Positions 62,721-64,000 of a stretch of 64,000 bases of DNA are shown one piece after another. The position numbers were made by a program, and so were the translations under genes. The notes below the pieces were generated by a model. The model was not told the origin of the DNA. It made no database searches and worked only from the letters and a program-made list of their open reading frames with translations. The stretch lies in the NCBI RefSeq assembly GCF_004959855.1, contig NZ_SPNT01000008.1:1-64000 (forward strand), written 5' to 3'. This stretch comes from Nitratireductor sp. XY-223 (lineage in GTDB: Bacteria; Pseudomonadota; Alphaproteobacteria; Rhizobiales; Rhizobiaceae). Every line of letters begins with the position of its first letter. The first letter of the stretch is position 1.

Positions 62721-64000
62721 CTACGGGAAAGTAAAGAACGGTGACGGGTACCAGATGACCGGCACTATTTTTTCAAACAGCAGATAAAGAACCGCCGCCA
62801 TCGCGGCGGCGTAGGCTGCCGTGATCTTGACGCCGTATTTTCCCCAGATCAGCAGGTACGCGATGACGAACGCGATCAGCGCAAGGAACTGCCCAATCAC
62901 AAAAAAGGTCAAAAGGAGCACGGACAATAGCAGGAGGGCGAACTTCAGCGCCGCCGTGAGTTCCGTTTGCGCCAAGGACCTGAGGTCCTTGTACAGCTCC
63001 GATCTCAGTCCTGTTACGCTTTTGATGTCGTTGAACAAGACCGCCGCCGCGAGGGGCAGGGTCACGGCCACCACCACAAGCGGGAAGAGCTTTGATCCGT
63101 AGGTCCAGTTCAGGGCGGCCAGTCCTGCAAAGCAGGTTGTTGCGAAGACGAACAGTGAAACCGGCATGGACAGGCCATGCGCATAGATCGCGGCCCCCTC
63201 GCTTTGCGTGGCCTCGACATTTGCGCCGGTCTTGCGGTGTCTGCGAACTGCCAGCACCACGGCGGCTGCGAAAAGTGCGGCAAGGACGATGACAACGGGG
63301 CGCTGGAAGGATGCCGCGCCATGGGTCTGCGCGCTGAGATGCAGTGCGCTTTCCATGATGCCGCCCAGGATAAAGCCCAGCACCAGTGGTGGCCGGGACC
63401 ACCCGCCCTTTTTCATGAAATACCCAAGCGCGCCGAAAGACAGCAGGAGCATCCAATCGCCGAGGGCGCTGCGCTCAATCCAGGACCCCATGAATGTGAA
63501 CAGCATGACCGCGGGGACCAGAAGGTGACCGCTTACAAAGGTCAGCTTCGCAACCTGGTTGCCCCAGACAAGCAGTGCGATCGCGCCCAGGAGATTGGCG
63601 ATGGCCAGCGACCAGATCAGGCTGAATGTGATGTCGATATTGCTCAAAAGCATCTGCGGTCCGGGCTGCAAACCCTGCATGGTGAAGGCGCCCAGCAAAA
63701 TGGCCATTGACGCACTTCCCGGGATCGCGAATGCGATGGTTGGCAAGAGCGCGCCACCTTTCATGGCGTTGTTGGCGGCCTCGGGCGCAATGACGCCACG
63801 GATATCGCCTTTTCCAAACCGGCTTTTGTCCTTGGCGGTCTGTACGGCATGTCCGTATGCAACCCAGTCCACGATTGCCCCGCCGAGCCCAGGCAGCATG
63901 CCGATATAAACACCGATCACCGTAGACCGCAGTCCCAGCCACCAATGGGTGAAGGCGTCTCTCACGCCCTCCAGCATTCCGGACTTGGCCATGTTCCTTT
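62721..64000 (-). CDS. Fused TctA-TctB permease, N-terminus beyond the window
   Basis: The frame is open to the right edge and shows only the second half of TctA: STVIGVYIGMLPGLGGAIVDWVAYGHAVQ, FGKGDIRGVIAPEAANNAMKGGALLPTIAFAIPGSASMAILLGAF and LVLGFILGGIMESALHLSAQ. After a short linker about 150 more residues form four hydrophobic helices (MPVSLFVFATTCFAGLAALNW, KLFPLVVVAVTLPLAAAVLF, FALLLLSVLLLTFFVIGQFL, KITAAYAAAMAAVLYLLF), which fits a TctB domain. The usual system has separate tctA and tctB genes. It is the channel for the TctC binding protein downstream. The ATG at 63992 is internal, not the start. Confidence 0.85.
   Translation of the reverse strand, partial: RNMAKSGMLEGVRDAFTHWWLGLRSTVIGVYIGMLPGLGGAIVDWVAYGHAVQTAKDKSRFGKGDIRGVIAPEAANNAMKGGALLPTIAFAIPGSASMAILLGAFTMQGLQPGPQMLLSNIDITFSLIWSLAIANLLGAIALLVWGNQVAKLTFVSGHLLVPAVMLFTFMGSWIERSALGDWMLLLSFGALGYFMKKGGWSRPPLVLGFILGGIMESALHLSAQTHGAASFQRPVVIVLAALFAAAVVLAVRRHRKTGANVEATQSEGAAIYAHGLSMPVSLFVFATTCFAGLAALNWTYGSKLFPLVVVAVTLPLAAAVLFNDIKSVTGLRSELYKDLRSLAQTELTAALKFALLLLSVLLLTFFVIGQFLALIAFVIAYLLIWGKYGVKITAAYAAAMAAVLYLLFEKIVPVIWYPSPFFTFP

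Overview
The window looks like chromosome from an alphaproteobacterium of the Hyphomicrobiales (Rhizobiales). The grounds are the GC-rich backbone, the ppx-type/rlmE/guaB and rsmB-type/guaA housekeeping groups, and the Liv/amide-type ABC, TRAP and tripartite tricarboxylate transporters. No 16S rRNA or species marker is present, so the genus is not resolved.

Positions 1 to about 11,730 form the right part of an integrated accessory element, visibly more AT-rich than the backbone. It carries a restriction-modification block: vsr, a small ribbon-helix-helix protein, a C5-cytosine methyltransferase and a NotI-family restriction enzyme. A Gabija-like pair follows (OLD-type ATPase/TOPRIM nuclease plus UvrD-like helicase). 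Then come an IS110-family insertion, a decayed AbiE toxin-antitoxin locus and a large serine recombinase. The last codons of the recombinase lie inside the 3' end of a tRNA-Gln(CTG) gene, which marks the element boundary.

Positions 11,730-33,000 are mostly backbone. In order: a Ppx/GppA-like phosphatase, rlmE, two small AT-rich orphan genes, guaB, an MFS exporter behind a SoxR-box promoter, and an amidase plus branched-chain/amide-type ABC transporter operon with a permease-ATPase fusion. Next are an ArsR/SRPBCC cluster with twin operators, an ACT protein, a LuxR-type regulator, a MAPEG protein, an RsmB-like methyltransferase, a thioesterase, an MTA/SAH nucleosidase-like protein and guaA.

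Positions about 33,000-59,900 are an island bounded by a 152-bp direct repeat that starts in the last codons of guaA. A copy of TGACGGTATATYTGACGG lies just inside each end. The island encodes one coherent catabolic programme: two IclR regulators, a TRAP transporter, its own ETF, two unequal acyl-CoA dehydrogenase pairs plus a single one, two MaoC hydratases, two crotonases, an SDR, a CoA transferase, an acyl-CoA synthetase, a CitE-like lyase, a nitronate-monooxygenase-like flavoprotein, and a thiolase-fold protein without thiolase cysteines coupled to a DUF35 protein. An A+T-rich motif (TTCGTATA/TATACGAA) recurs ahead of its operons, which suggests one regulon. I infer uptake and CoA-dependent breakdown of a branched or cyclic carboxylic acid ending in aldol or retro-Claisen cleavage; the substrate is unknown.

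Beyond 59,900, on the minus strand, are a TctC binding protein, a sulfatase and a fused TctA-TctB permease that runs off the window.
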